DNA from: Leptidea sinapis
Lineage: Eukaryota > Arthropoda > Insecta > Lepidoptera > Pieridae
DNA length: 64,000 bases
Direction: 5' to 3'
NCBI RefSeq assembly: GCF_905404315.1
Contig: NC_066286.1
Location: 1,991,501 to 2,055,500, forward strand
Positions 1 through 11,759 of the stretch are shown piece by piece. The stretch's first letter is position 1, and each line of letters begins with the position of its first letter. The notes under the pieces are model-generated. The model did not search any database, was not told the DNA's origin, and saw only the letters and a program-made list of their open reading frames with translations. The position numbers were made by a program, and so were the translations under genes.

Positions 1-199
1 TGTAAGGCCTTGTATTAATGAAAGACTTATTTAATATTATTGAGACTATTTTCTATTCAGTAGTCGACTAATAATTAACATAAGTGATATGCAAGACACC
101 AGTGAACCGTGCCCTCAGAAACTTTGACAGTAAGGGAAGTATATTTCACTGGGACACCACATTCGCGGTGGCGCAACCATTCGCCGTTACTGGGGCTGC

Positions 200-415
200 T
201 ATCAACAAAATGTATATGCTCTATAGAGTTGGGATCTCTATGAGAGAATATTTATACCCACAAGATGGACCGACGATCTGGGCAAGATCGCCGAATACGT
301 TGGATGAGGGCAGCGCAGGGCCGATCGTCGTGGAGATCTTTGGGGTAGGCCTTTGTCCAGCAGGGGACGTCTTCCGGCTGATGATGATGAGGAACATCCC
401 CTTTACAAAAAATCA
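200..415 (+). mobile_element. RTE-type LINE 3' end fragment
   Basis: Text resembling the last coding segment and tail of RTE LINEs: a Trp-Thr-Asp-Asp-Leu-like stretch (aagatggaccgacgatctgg), then gatcgtcgtggagatctttgg and a gat/gatg trinucleotide tail near 378-392. The same 3' end recurs at 40715-40980. It is severely 5'-truncated. Confidence 0.55.
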
Positions 416-702
416 TAGGTGTTTCACGTTAATAGACGAAAATAAAGGTCACTTGATGATTCGATTTAAATGAGTACCTTCCTCATATTACATTAGGGCT
501 TACGATTTCAATCGTAGGTTCTGCATCTGTTTGCACCATTTTGAATCGTACATAAGTCTTTTAAAAGTAAGGGATTTTTTTTTCATTTAATTATGATAAA
601 AATTATAATTTTGAAGTGAAACATATAGAATCGTTGTGATTTGAAACGAAAACGCCACGAGATTCAGCCAGCGAGAGAATGAGATACACACATAAATTCA
701 AA
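416..702. other. Unassigned AT-rich spacer
   Basis: No convincing ORF, RNA gene or repeat terminus seen. Confidence 0.5.
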
Positions 703-1255
703 TTCAAATATTTTTATTCAAAATAGAATGTGACATCACTTATTGAAAGTCAAAAAACTACCACCCATTCCAAAATGAATGCCTCAGACCTGAGAAGAAT
801 GGGCGCAACAAACTCAGCGGGCTTTTTTTTTTCATCGAATAAATATGTTTACAAAGTAATATTGTACAATTAAACTTATTATTTAATAGCCTGAGGGCGG
901 TCACTCCGTTCCCAATCTGTGGTATCATTAAGAAAGTCATTTATGTCATAGTAACCTTTACCACACAAACGTTTTTTAACAATTCTTTTGAATAACGTAA
1001 TACTTTTGTTTTGAACATTTTCCGGGAACTTGTCATCGCCCCACAAAGGACTTACTAACTCGACTTAGCCGAGTAGTAGGCATCATCAGCTTATGTCTGT
1101 TCCTAGTGTTAACATTATGGTTATGACAGTTTCTGGCAAATTCACGTATGTGCCTATGAAAAAACATTACATTATCAAGAATATATTGAGAAGCAACAGT
1201 CAAGATGTAAATTTCTTTGAATTTTGCTCTCAATGATTCTTTAAAAATTCATAAG
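703..1255 (-). mobile_element. CR1/Jockey-like LINE 3' end (family L-A), 5'-truncated
   Basis: On the minus strand it carries the C-terminal RT tail (RAKFKEIYILTVASQYILDN...HIREFARNCHNHNV) followed by a 3' UTR with GCCCGCTGAGTTTGTTGCGCC-like text and the terminal tail ATATTTGAATTTGAATT. The same 3' end occurs at 22790-23560, 35036-35405, 37028-37625, 44862-45335 and 56835-57182. The RT ORF at 13640 belongs to the same family and supplies the upstream coding part. Confidence 0.8.
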
Positions 1256-1409
1256 ATTTAACATGGGAAAAAGTTATGTACTCGTAGGAAGCATCATACA
1301 GTATTTTGGTACCAGGTGATCATAATTATTGAAGAAGAGATTGGCTTATGAATGACGCGAGTATACCTTAATATATACTTACGTCATGCTCTCGACGTAT
1401 ACATAGACA

Positions 1410-4075
1410 CCAGGAGAACATTAATATGGTAGGTGACAGCAATGTCGTTCATAGCGGTTGAAATCATGTGTCATCCTAGCAACATGTACCAGGACCTCAT
1501 ATGCAACTGCATATTCTTCTTTGTCTGACCTTTTCCCAGGTGGCTCGGTCCTGGGTGGTCTCTTTGTTTATTTGGGCTTCTTCCAGGTTCTTATTTACTA
1601 TAGACATCCATGTAATTCAGGTTCTTCCTCGTCTTCGGGGTTTAGTTTCTATATCTAGCACTTTTCTACTCATGTGGTTGTATGGTCGCCTCATAACGTG
1701 TCCGTACCACCGCAGACGGCTCTCCTGCAGTTTGTCTGGGACACCCGCCCACCTGAGCATCTTCGTCTCTGCGCAGTGCAATTCATATTCGTGCTGCTTT
1801 TTGAGTGGTCAGCATTCGGCTCCGTATGTCATAGCCGGTCGGGCGGCTGCTCTGTATACTCGTCCCTTTATGCGCACGGGCATATAGCTATCGCAAAGCA
1901 CCCCAGATAGTTCTCTCCATTCCATCCACTCGGTATTTATGCGATGGGTGATATCAGTGTCTATTGAACCATCTTTACTGATGACTGACCCTCGGTACTT
2001 GAAATGGTCCACTTCTTTTCCATCAGTATTCTGACTGAATGTATGGCATCAGTTGTGGATCTACCGGCGACGAATCTGCATTGGTTTTCAGTGATGCTAG
2101 TTATTTCAAGAAGCGTTTTGTTCATGACTCTTTCCCATATTTTGAAGGAATGTGAGATAAGCTTTGTAGCTCTGTAATTTATGCAGAGTTTTATATCGCC
2201 TTTATTTTTATAGAAAGGGATGAGAAAGCTCTTTCGCCATTCTTCGGGAATTCCATCACCCAAGAACTTGATGAAAAAGTTTGTCAGGAACAGTACTCCG
2301 GTATCTCCTATTCGCTTCCAGAATTCAGCAGGGATATCATCAGGGTTTGATTGCCAGAGCTGTTATCTCTTGAGACCTTATATACGGGATAGGGCCTTCT
2401 GTAGCAGGGATATCTTGTGGTGCCTCACTGGGGAATACCTCATTTAGTAGTTCTGTGTAGTATTCTTTCCAGCGGTCTCTTATGTCTTCGTTTGATGCCA
2501 GTAGTTTTCCTTGTTCATTTTTGATAAATGCATTTGTGATAGTATGCCTACTACTTTGGTGTTTGCATTTTGCCAACTTAAAGATTTCTTTATCGTTTGA
2601 GGCAATTTCAAGTTTAGCATAGAAATCATCCCTGGCGGATGCCTTGGCTTGTGCGACGGCTCGTTTTGCAATTTCTTAGCAATTTTATAAGCCTGGTGGT
2701 CAGCATCGTCTTTCGTCTTTTCCCATAGTATAAAAAGTGATTTCTTAGCTTCGAATTTTTCTCTCACTTCTTCATTCCACCAGCTAGTGTCCTTGTTATT
2801 ATTGATGGCACCTTTAGATACTTCGAAATATTATTTTGCTGCAATGAAAAACATTGTAGTATGATTGAAAATCTGTCCACATTGCATCGGTTGTATCATC
2901 CTGCTGCTCCTGGAGGCGTTGTGCGATATCTTCACATAATCTGAGACCTTCCTCACCCTCCAACTTATGCCACCGTGTTCTTACAATGTTCTACTTCTTG
3001 ACTTTGTATGTTTTCGGAATTTTGAACTCTACCACTAGTATTCTATGCTGTGAGGTGAGAGGTTCCCCAGGTATGACTTTGCAGTCTTTGCATGTCTTTA
3101 GTTGTTTTATATCAGTTAGAATGTAGTCTATCTGAGTGCATGCCCCACCATTTTTATGGGTTACTAGATGTTCTACAGGTTTTGTGAATAAAGTGTTAAT
3201 AATTGCAAGGTCGTGTGCCAATGCCATTTGAAGGATGCTCTCCCCCTCTGGGTTAATCTTATCATATCCGAAGTTGCCATGTATTCTCTGTTAAGTGGTA
3301 GTTTTCTCACCAACGTGACCGTTCAAGTCGCCACCAATGAACTTAGACTCACAGTTTGGTATAGACTGCAGCGAATCGCTAATTTCTATATATCAGCTTG
3401 TAGGTAAACCCGATATTACGCGATTTGGACCCCTTCCACTTCGTCTCTTGGATGCAACGAATGTTGATGCGTCTTCGATTTAATACTCGTAATTAACTCG
3501 TAATTAAGTAATAACACATTCTTAGCTGCGTCCTGTCATCGAGCCCACGTTCCAGCTTGCTATGCGCATCATCGGTGATATCCCGGGTGCTCTGGTGACA
3601 TTTGCGTCGCTTTGGGGGTACGCCCTAGCATTTGTTGCATTTCCATCACTCTTATCGTCGCTTGAGGAGGACGCCCTAGCATTGTTTGCCCTTTTCTTAT
3701 TTGTACTTTTCATGATATGGATGAATTTGATTGGCTTGGTTTTTTACGGCCGATTGCCACCTGACGCCAAGACTATCACCCGCTGTGGAGCGTGAGCACC
3801 GCCTTTGACCCCGAAGGGTTCGTCTACCGCCATCTCTTCTGTGAGCCTCAGCCTAGACTCACAGCACTGCTGCAGCCTCTGCTCCGAAGATGTCGAAGAA
3901 GCCCGCAGCAGGGATTTTATATCGCTGTGTCCTTCTGCGGCCTTTTGGTCCGCGGAAGCTATTTTATTTCGCTTCTACGCTCCTGCTTCTACTTAAGCAG
4001 AACCAGGCGAGCACTCCCCTATCCGCCACCTTGGCGACGCGTTCCCATAGGGCTTAATGGCTCCCCCGAGAAATC
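1410..4075 (-). mobile_element. RTE-type LINE, nearly full span but with the RT core deleted
   Basis: Read on the minus strand from about 4075: a 5' leader, a protein start with MRIASWNVGSMTGR (APE-type endonuclease motif I, near 3530-3570), endonuclease text around 3227-2991 (CTQIDYIL, LTSQHRILVVEF), a linker, RT N-terminal motifs at 2263-2040 (IPEEWRKSFLIPFYKNKGD, NYRATKLISHSFKIWERV, AGRSTTDAIHSVRILMEK), then directly the thumb/C-terminal region VDHFKYRGSVISKDGSIDTDI and RAAARPAMTYGAECWPLKK. The catalytic palm between them is missing. Several frameshifts and stops interrupt the rest. The 3' end lies near 1410-1465; a second copy of the same terminus is at 4384-4470. Confidence 0.8.
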
Positions 4076-4383
4076 ATATTCAACTGCATATGAGGTAAAA
4101 AAAATAACCTATGACGACAGTATATATATAGACAGCCATATATTTATATGGGACACCTACTATTTAAATTTATATGCATACTCAAATTTTTCAATATTTA
4201 AATAAAAGGTACTTAGAATATTTAAATTAAAGGAAAGCAATCTATTATAGCTACAAACGATATTGGTTGTCAAGTTGAAAATAGTCAGCCACGCTTCGGA
4301 TTAGCTTCGTAGTTTTGTGAATTTTATAAAACTAGCTAACTCAGACATTAAAAGGCATTTATTTTCTCAAAATTGATTCCTTT

Positions 4384-4470
4384 AACTTCCTACTACTACT
4401 ACTACTACTACTTCATATAAACATTAATATGGTAGCGGTGATAGTAATGTCTTTCATAGCAGTTGAAATA
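4384..4470 (-). mobile_element. Extremely 5'-truncated RTE copy with (CTA)n tail
   Basis: The last about 60 bp match the 3' terminus of the RTE element at 1410-1465 (aacattaatatggtag...gttgaaat). They are preceded, in plus orientation, by about nine CTA repeats, the trinucleotide tail expected at an RTE 3' end. It lies 300 bp beyond the 5' end of the larger copy. Confidence 0.65.
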
Positions 4471-5025
4471 TGCAATTTAGAGGTTTAATGTAAATTTTTG
4501 ATCGGATACAGTGATTTCATTGATTGAGTTTTTGGACGCCAAATTTAATTTGAAAATTCGACAACTTGTTGTTGATACAGCAGTCGCACTGTATCAAAAA
4601 CACTAATTAACGTAGTATTCCAAAGATATATCATCAAGACCGATGTATTCATTTCATACTTTAGTTACCTCTTGTATCATTTATCGAAAATGTAAGCTTT
4701 AAGTCTGAATAAATCTATGTAATGTATACGAATAAAATGTAAAATAATTATCAAACTTTGTATCACTATGATCATTACTAAAACCTACAATTATCCTCTT
4801 CCCGAAATTTTACATTCGTCTTGAAGCCAAAATTATTAAAGTTTCACTTCTACCACGTGGGAATTGCACATGTTCTTTTTAATAAATTTTTAGTGCAATC
4901 AATTTTTTAATTTAAATAGCCTGACGGCGATCGCTTCATTCCCAATTAATCATATCCTGTATCATGGCTGTGGTTCGGGTTCCAGATAATATATAAAAAC
5001 ACACGCAAACATACCCAACACATAC
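4471..5025. other. AT-rich spacer with a small LINE L-A scrap
   Basis: 4909-4960 resembles the minus-strand L-A tail (agcctgacggcgatcgc, cattcccaat). The rest shows no gene or clear repeat terminus. Confidence 0.45.
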
Positions 5026-5376
5026 TCTATACATATGTACATATAAATAAAATTGGAGTGTCTGTTTGTAATATTAAAATAACCGTTTTTTACTACATGT
5101 TTATGAATATATATACGTTACATACACCAAAATAACATTTTTTACAATTTTTATCTGCCTGTCTGTTTGTTCCGGCTAATCTCTGAAATGGCTGGACCGA
5201 TTTTGACGGGACTTTTATTGGCAGGTAGCTGATGTAATAAGGAGTAACTTAAACCACGTTTATTTTAGAAAAATTCTTTTTTTTCTGAAAAATATAGTGT
5301 TGTTGCAATGTCCAAGAAACGGTCTAACTCTTAAAATAATTTATATGGCAAATCAACGTTTGCCAGGTTAGCTAGT
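5026..5376 (+). mobile_element. Helitron-like non-autonomous element, type 1
   Basis: Ends in tttgccaggttagctag followed by T, the CTAG|T terminus shared with six other elements here. The inner text (gctggaccgattttgacggg) is typical of lepidopteran dispersed elements. The 5' boundary is uncertain. Confidence 0.5.
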
Positions 5377-5840
5377 AATATATATATAAATGATCGGGAG
5401 GGAGAGACAAACAATAATTCTTATCATATGATATTTATATGAAATTTATATAATTTTTTGCAACTTTTGAGATTCGAAATCGGGACCCTAGCTCAGAAGT
5501 CACAGTCATTCACTGACCACTCACCAATTAAAAGTTATTACAGAATCACATTAATAGATCCATAAAACCTAGAGATTATAATTCAGATTAAAAACAAGAT
5601 GGGAAATGATTAGAATAAATCGCTTGTAATTAAAATACCACCGTTTATAAGACAACCGCAAGGATTTCATGAATATTTATTATCAGATATTGTCTCTTTT
5701 AAATTGAATAAATTAATTTAGTTTTCAATTGCTTTAAGTAAAAGTCATTGTGTCCGTTTTCGGGCTCTGAAGAAAAATTTCTTATCTAAAATAAATCACA
5801 GGTCACATATTGAAATATAATTGTATACTTAGATGTGAAA
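5377..5840. other. Unassigned AT-rich spacer
   Basis: No supported gene or repeat terminus seen. Confidence 0.45.
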
Positions 5841-5891
5841 AGTTATTATTCAAACAAAACAAATCTTATAACTATATTTACAATACTACGA

Positions 5892-6330
5892 CTAGATAAA
5901 ATTAAAACTATCATTACGTGGAAGCGTACCAAGAATACTGGCAGCATTACCGCGTTGGATAGCATGGCTGATCCGTTGACCGAAATAGCTGCCAGCGCTT
6001 GAGTTTCCAGTAGCCTTATTGAGGCGCGAAGATAGTATACTGAACATTCTCCGCGCCTCTGGGCCCCACGGGCCAAGTGTTTCGACACCAAAGGGCACAA
6101 AGATGTATGACTCACTGAGACCAACATATTTGCGACACTTGCTGTCTTCGGCAGTCGAAGCAGCAGCCCCAGCACCAACTGACGTAACTTGGACATGAGA
6201 AGGAGCCAGAGTGTCGACGCAAGTCGCGTCCCACACCAGCGCCCTTCCCCGTGCCCAAGCAACCAGCGTCATTCCATCAGGACGCTTGCCATCGCTGCGG
6301 GTAATACCATTTGGCTCTAAAACAGCTGGT
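5892..6330 (-). CDS. Transposon-associated ORF fragment with nuclease-like WDATC motif
   Basis: A minus-strand frame reads about 140 residues without a stop. Key segments are RSDGKRPDGMTL (6310-6270), GRALVWDATCVDTLAPSH, YIFVPFGVETLGPWGPEARR, ATGNSSAGSYFGQRISHAIQRGN and ILGTLPRND. I recognise this as a protein segment repeated in many invertebrate genomes, usually beside reverse-transcriptase ORFs. The RPDG...(V/I)WDAT spacing resembles a PD-(D/E)XK nuclease core; that is inference. There is no start context, no upstream partner ORF and no visible RT, so this is a fragment. The reading frame is unusually well preserved and GC-rich compared with neighbours, suggesting a young insertion. Confidence 0.6.
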
Positions 6331-6344
6331 ATATTCAGAGAGTA

Positions 6345-6521
6345 TACTTAGATTGAGGATTGGTCTTCGCTGCGCTCCAAATAGATACCGCAGGCGTAGT
6401 GGCAAAGTGCGGCAACTAATACTACGCCGAAGTCGAACAATGTGTGACGTTGACATGCCACATGTTCTGTTAAACGTTGCTAAAAATTGAAACTAAAATG
6501 CCGGGTTGCGTAGTCCCTACT
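6345..6521 (+). pseudogene. THAP-domain first exon copy 1, cut by a Helitron
   Basis: About 150 bp of leader followed by ATG at 6498 and MPGCVVPTS. Leader and start are homologous to 20800-20994. The Cys at position 4 fits the first zinc ligand of a THAP (C2CH) domain; position 9, normally the second Cys, is Ser. The frame runs into a Helitron-like element at 6522 and stops. Confidence 0.5.
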
Positions 6522-6905
6522 TCTAATATATAAAATTCTAGTGTCGCGGTGTGTGAAACTCCTCCGAAACGGCTTGACCAATTCTCATGAAATTTTGTGT
6601 GCAACATCTATTTTTCATACCCCTAAATATTAAGGGTAGTCCACCCCAATTTTTTTGAAGTTTTAGACAAATTATTTATTTTTTATTTTATTATGATACA
6701 AGATTAAAAAACACATACAACCCTAAATTTTTAACCCTCTACAATCAACACCTATTTTTGTATCGCAGTTTTTATATTACTTATTCAGTTCCATCCACAG
6801 ATCTGCAATCGGGTTGCAAGATGGCTATTGAATACAATAATTATTGTATTCGATAGCCAAAAATTTTACTTTATATGGCAATACAACGTTTGATGGGTCA
6901 GCTAG
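6522..6905 (+). mobile_element. Helitron-like non-autonomous element, type 2
   Basis: Starts TCTAATATATAAAATTCTAG and ends acaacgtttgatgggtcagctag with T following. Homologous to 59231-59891, where the same ends flank an inner insertion. Contains the typical cggcttgaccaattctcatg block. Confidence 0.65.
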
Positions 6906-6974
6906 TAATATTATAAAAAGGCATAGAAGGCATTTATTTTCTCAAAATTGATTCCTTTAGAATTTTTTTGATGT

Positions 6975-7240
6975 CATAAATGAAAAAGTGAGTGTTTGTT
7001 ACGCTTTTACGCCGGAGCTACTGAACCGATTTTGATCACGTCGATGATAGCTATATCAATAGCAGGTTTAGTTTGCCATAGCAATCTTCCACGAAATAAG
7101 ATTCATATAAAATGTTGGGAATGGGCGCGAAAACGGGAACCGGAACTGGAATAGGACACGAGATAATCTCCAATTCCAAACTTGCTTATTATTTTTTTAA
7201 AAACACCTTATCTACGCGGACGAAGTCGCGGGCATCATCT
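6975..7240 (-). repeat. Dispersed TGATGCCCG-type repeat, reversed
   Basis: Reverse complement of the 32104-32460 copy: agctactgaaccgattttgat, ttgccatagcaatcttcc, and gacgaagtcgcgggcatcat at the end. A very common lepidopteran interspersed element; class uncertain (RTE-derived or Helitron-like). Confidence 0.6.
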
Positions 7241-7242
7241 AA

Positions 7243-7608
7243 TCTTAATATATATAAATTACGTGACACGTTGTTTGTCCGCGATGACCTCTTAAACTAA
7301 TTAACGGATTTTATTGGGGATTACTTCATGGAGTGCAGTTTGGTCCAACTTGAGAGATAGGATAGTTTTTATTTCGATTTTGGTCCCATAATTATTTTTA
7401 TTTTCAATATTTGTTTTGTATGGACATATTTTCTATGAGAGAATTTAGTGACGCACGGTTTGACAGTTCCGCTCTGAAACAATTTCGTTATAACAACAGG
7501 GAGAATTTTTTTCGAAATAATTCTTGTTTTTTTTAAATATTATTGACATATTCCTATAAAACAGTATTTTTTTATTATCTGCAGAACAACGTCTGTCGGA
7601 TCAGCTAG
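7243..7608 (+). mobile_element. Helitron-like non-autonomous element, type 3
   Basis: Begins TCTTAATATATATAAATTAC, carries tgacacgttgtttgtccgcg, and ends acaacgtctgtcggatcagctag with host T next and host A before it: the 5'-TC...CTAG-3' structure inserted between A and T. Sister copies are at 12789-13139 and 44272-44622; a divergent one is at 23041-23417. Confidence 0.72.
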
Positions 7609-8132
7609 TAATATATAATTAAAATAATTATAATAAATAGGATATATTTTATTCATCAATTTATATAATTTATGGATGTAATGAAATGTCAAGTAATACT
7701 ATCTTGTTAGAAAAATAAAACCGATTTTGAAAATAAATATAGTTTATGTATAGTTCATTTATGCTGAATGACTTTTCTATTAATGAAAACTGTTTAAGGG
7801 TAATTAATGAGTACCTCAACTAATCTAAATTGTATGTTGTAAGTATTTTATATTTTCCTTGTAACTAAATAAATAAATTAAAACACGAGAGCTAAAAATT
7901 AAACAATCTTTAGACATTGCTTATATTTAAACAAGAGTCGAAGCTTGTCTAAGGTGTTTCTAATGGATAGATCGTATTCATGTGGAAGATTTAGATTACA
8001 TGATCACAGATAGATGACAGCTGACAAAAATTGCGTTCCGTTCCATCAATTGTTCCTGTACACCTTAGTTTATGTTATGATAAACATGAACTTAACAATG
8101 TTTTGTAATAGAAAAATATAAATTCCACTTTT
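7609..8132. other. Unassigned AT-rich spacer
   Basis: No supported gene; no terminal repeats recognised. Confidence 0.45.
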
Positions 8133-9440
8133 AACCGACTTCAAAAAAGGAGGAGGTTCTCAATTCGTCGGTATTGGAACGAAGTTCCTTACTGCAGGAT
8201 TTTGCTGCGCGACCGAACTGAAAAAAATGTGATAGTAAAACCGTAAGAAAAAATCCGTGGAAAAGTGCGTGGAATAAAACCGTTAAATGAGACGTGCGCA
8301 GGGGCGACAGTCGCATACACAAGCGAGTAGTGTATAATACCTAATTGAGCACGATTTTTTTTTGCAATTTGTGTCGATTCTGCATTAGCTGAAGGAACTT
8401 CGTTCCTACCTGGTGTCCCACGACACCACGTCATTTTTTTATGCTTGTTACCTCAAAACTTTCGAGTGGGTGAACCGAAATTGATAATTCTTTTTTTATT
8501 TAAAAGCTGGTGCTTCCCGTGTGGTCCCTTTGTAATTTGGTCCAGATCTGACAGTGGCATCCATGAGAAAACCATAAATGTCTTAAATTTGGTATACATA
8601 CGTATAGCAAAGTGGATGATAAATTTACGAATAACTCAATATCGCGCCAACCGATTTCGATGATTCTTTTGTTATTGGAAAGGATATACTTCAAAGATAG
8701 TTTGGTGAGAGTTTGGTTAGGTTCTGATTACGAAATCTATGACAAAGTAACAGAACTCTTCAATTCTTAGGAGCAAATTAACGATACTCGGCCGAATCTT
8801 TTTTATGCTATTCGGATATTTAAGTCATCTACCATAACATATTTATGGCCAAGTAATTATCGTAGTCAAATATGATGATCAATGGGACTCCTTAACGACT
8901 TAAAGTAAGGGTACGATCTGTGGCAGAATTTCTAACTGTCTGTAATCAAATTGCAAAGAGCTTACGTTCATTGCTGCATTCAATAATATATTATATCTAC
9001 ACATATTTAGACAAAATGGTAGTTAGTGTACTTCAAAATCACTAAAAATCAAACAATAAAAATAAAATTTACAAAAATACAACCGACTTCAAAAACACTA
9101 TTCCAAAACGATAGATATAATATGCACTAAAAAGTATAAAAATAATTGCGTATTTTATACAATCTAATTAATTAATCTTATTCTCTTATTATTGTAATTT
9201 TTGGAGTGGGTGTCATCCAAGATAGGTTTGTAACTACATACATAGTTATAGATGAGATGTGCTTGAGTCGTGAGGAGGCGAGAGGCGAAAGCACGGAAGG
9301 ACACCGATTCCAAAAATAACAATAATCGTAACTAGAATTAGATTAATTAATTAGATTGTATAAAAAAACGCAATTATTTTTATACTTTTTAGTGCATACT
9401 TTATCTATTGTTTTGGAATAGTGTTTTTGAAGTCGGTTGT
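8133..9440. mobile_element. AACCGACTTC-type TIR element cluster with a palindromic right part
   Basis: Left terminus aaccgacttcaaaaaagg at 8133, right terminus tttttgaagtcggtt at 9425-9440. The part 9081-9440 is itself an inverted duplication: about 95 bp reading from 9081 (ttccaaaacgatagatataa...) are repeated as reverse complement at about 9345-9440. The compact intact member of the family is at 19541-19940. No transposase is visible. Confidence 0.65.
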
Positions 9441-10085
9441 TTTTTTGTTACAATTTTTAGACGTCGTTATTGTTATGTCACTGACGTTGTTATAGTTCGG
9501 TCACTGTTTAACAATATACGTGTCTAAGCTATGTTTTTAATTATTTTTTTGTCATAACACCCAAGTGATTTAAACATTTTTCATCAGTTGATGGCTTATT
9601 AAACTTGGTTGGCTAAGAAACAAAAGAAAATTAATGAAATAAGAAAAATTGAGAAGCTAAGAAAACAAATTCAATTTACAACGTAGCAAGTGCATTAATT
9701 AATAACACCTAGAAAGTGTATTTTTAATAAAGCTCACTTAATTAAACAACTTTTGAGTTTCATCTACAAACGAGGTATCAGGTTTCAATTAGTAGAAACG
9801 GTAAACACGAAAGCTCAGGAAATGCAAAAACAAAGACACGTCAAGGTACAAGGTCACGCGATGCCTGTGCGAGTACAGGGCCGGACTGTGCGTGATAAAA
9901 AATAAAATTCATTTTAGGTGCGTAGAAGTTGGGATCTTTTGAGTCGAAGGAATTAAAGAGTGCTGAGGTACTCTTAGTGGAATGAACAGGAAAACCGTTG
10001 ACTTTATTTAAATTTATAATTGATTGATGTATTTTAGTATCTTTGACTTTTGCAAGTGTGAAAGAATAACAATGCATAATGAATG
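9441..10085. other. Unassigned spacer
   Basis: No gene supported; a minus-strand open frame over 9841-10122 ends in simple repeat and looks like chance. Confidence 0.45.
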
Positions 10086-10600
10086 AATGAATGAATGAAA
10101 ACTTTATTAATAACAAACACAAACCACACAGAATAATACAACTAAAAAAGACTTAGAGGTAAAAAAGTAATTAAAAACTTATAGCATAAAAATATACAAA
10201 TGATAAAAAAAAACAAATGTATGCATAATATTATAGTGATTAACTTAATTTAAAAGTACTGTGTAGCAGTTATTGTTATCAAAAGGAACTGACTCAGTGT
10301 CATGCTGCATTGGAATAATACCAACACAGCGCTGATTTCCAGCAGTCCCCAGGTGACCCATTGAGTAACTTGAGTAACGTCGCAAGAATTGCTACATTTT
10401 CTTTTGTATCTTCTGAATCGCATTAATAGATGCTTGTCAAAGTCAAAGCTACTATAAACAACTAGGTTTAAACTTATTGCTTTTGAATTGTCATTAAAAA
10501 TAAGTAAGTCATTTGAATTACTGAATCTAGTATATTTTGTTCGGAAAATGTAGAGTTCGTGAGAAGAACATACAAGAAACTCAACGGCCACTCTTTTCGA
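10083..10600 (-). mobile_element. LINE 3' end, second family (L-B), minus strand, with ATTC tail
   Basis: Read on the minus strand: agagtggccgttgagtttcttg and gttcttctcacgaactc, then a long 3' UTR and AATAAAGTTTTC followed by (ATTC)n. These are features of lepidopteran CR1/Jockey 3' ends. The 113-residue open frame here is probably non-coding 3' UTR. Confidence 0.55.
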
Positions 10601-10852
10601 TCAAATAGAGTATATTACAATATCTGTAATATACATAGCAAACTAGTTTGCAAGTTAAAGGCGTTTTTTTATATCAAATATTTCATAAAAAGTAATAAAA
10701 CATATACTATATAAATATAATGTATTGTGTGTTAGATGCATCTAACTTGTTTTAGACTGATCGGTTGGACAGCTGAAATTTTGACAGAGCATAATATATT
10801 AATATTATCTCTAATACAACAAATACCAAAAATACTGCAGAAAACACTATCC

Positions 10853-10987
10853 CCCTTATTCATAATAGTCTGCTAACTTAAAGCATTGCTAATTCTCACT
10901 TTGTCTTCTTCTATTGACCTAAGTCAGAATGAGAAAAAAACACTTCTTAGCGGCTGTTTAAAGTTAGCGGGCCATTATGAATAAGGG
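10853..10987. mobile_element. Short MITE with about 25-bp terminal inverted repeats
   Basis: Left end cccttattcataatagtctg and right end ccattatgaataaggg form imperfect inverted repeats; the inner parts tgctaacttaaagc and gctgtttaaagttagcgg continue the pairing. Total about 135 bp, no coding capacity. Confidence 0.7.
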
Positions 10988-11759
10988 AGTATCTCTTTAG
11001 CACTAAATGGTGCTAAACTATCTACCACCGTTCCGGACACCTAAACTCCTGCCGTCATAAGTACATTGTATTTACTGCAAAGTGGAGGAAACAGCGGAAT
11101 AAATGAATGTTATTTAACCAAATAATAATTGTAAATTTTTTAATTTTATTGCAAGTTTCACCAGTGTAATTAATTACAGTTTGTTCGAACAACAAATCAC
11201 AAAACAAATTAAATGTGAAATAAAAAATGTTTTTCTTTTACCTGATAGTCTGTAGGTCTTAAGATAAATAAGATTATAGATTTTTTATAGTATATAGGTA
11301 CGTATAAGTATGTGGTAACGTTCACAAGTAGGAAGTTGTCTTCACAACTTTCTATTAGATTTTGAAAATCAATTTAATTTTGATTAGAATGAAACTTCAC
11401 GATTCACATAAGGTGTAAATTATGCTAATTTGATTTTTATTTAGATTTGTAAAGTGTGATGTATAAAGTCACACGAGTTTGAGTTAAAGTTCAAATAGTT
11501 TAAATAGTAAGTTAGATTACGATTTTTTTGTGTTTTCGCGATCAGAAAGGCAGAAGAATTTTGAAAAGAAGTAGTTTTTGTTCTTATATACTCTGAAATA
11601 ATTAATGTATAGGTATATTTAAAGCCTCGCTCGATCGCTTTATTACTCAAATATTAAAATATTATTAATAGTACAAGTTTAAAATATGTTTTTAAATTAT
11701 ATTACTTACATACAGGTAGCAAAGAGAAAGATAGAAGAAATTTAAAATTAAAAGGATTG
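10988..11759. other. Region upstream of exon A
   Basis: AT-rich, no recognised repeat. May hold distal regulatory sequence for the exon A promoter, but no specific site can be supported. Confidence 0.4.

Noticed and set aside
84..473. 129-codon plus-strand frame at the window start
   Set aside because: It overlaps RTE 3'-end text in a shifted frame and has no recognisable domain.
3562..4205. Plus-strand frames opposite the RTE 5' part
   Set aside because: The minus strand carries the meaningful RTE leader and endonuclease reading; these are antisense shadows.
10250..10591. 113-codon minus-strand frame as a gene
   Set aside because: Its sequence matches a LINE 3' UTR pattern ending in AATAAA and an ATTC tail; more likely untranslated.
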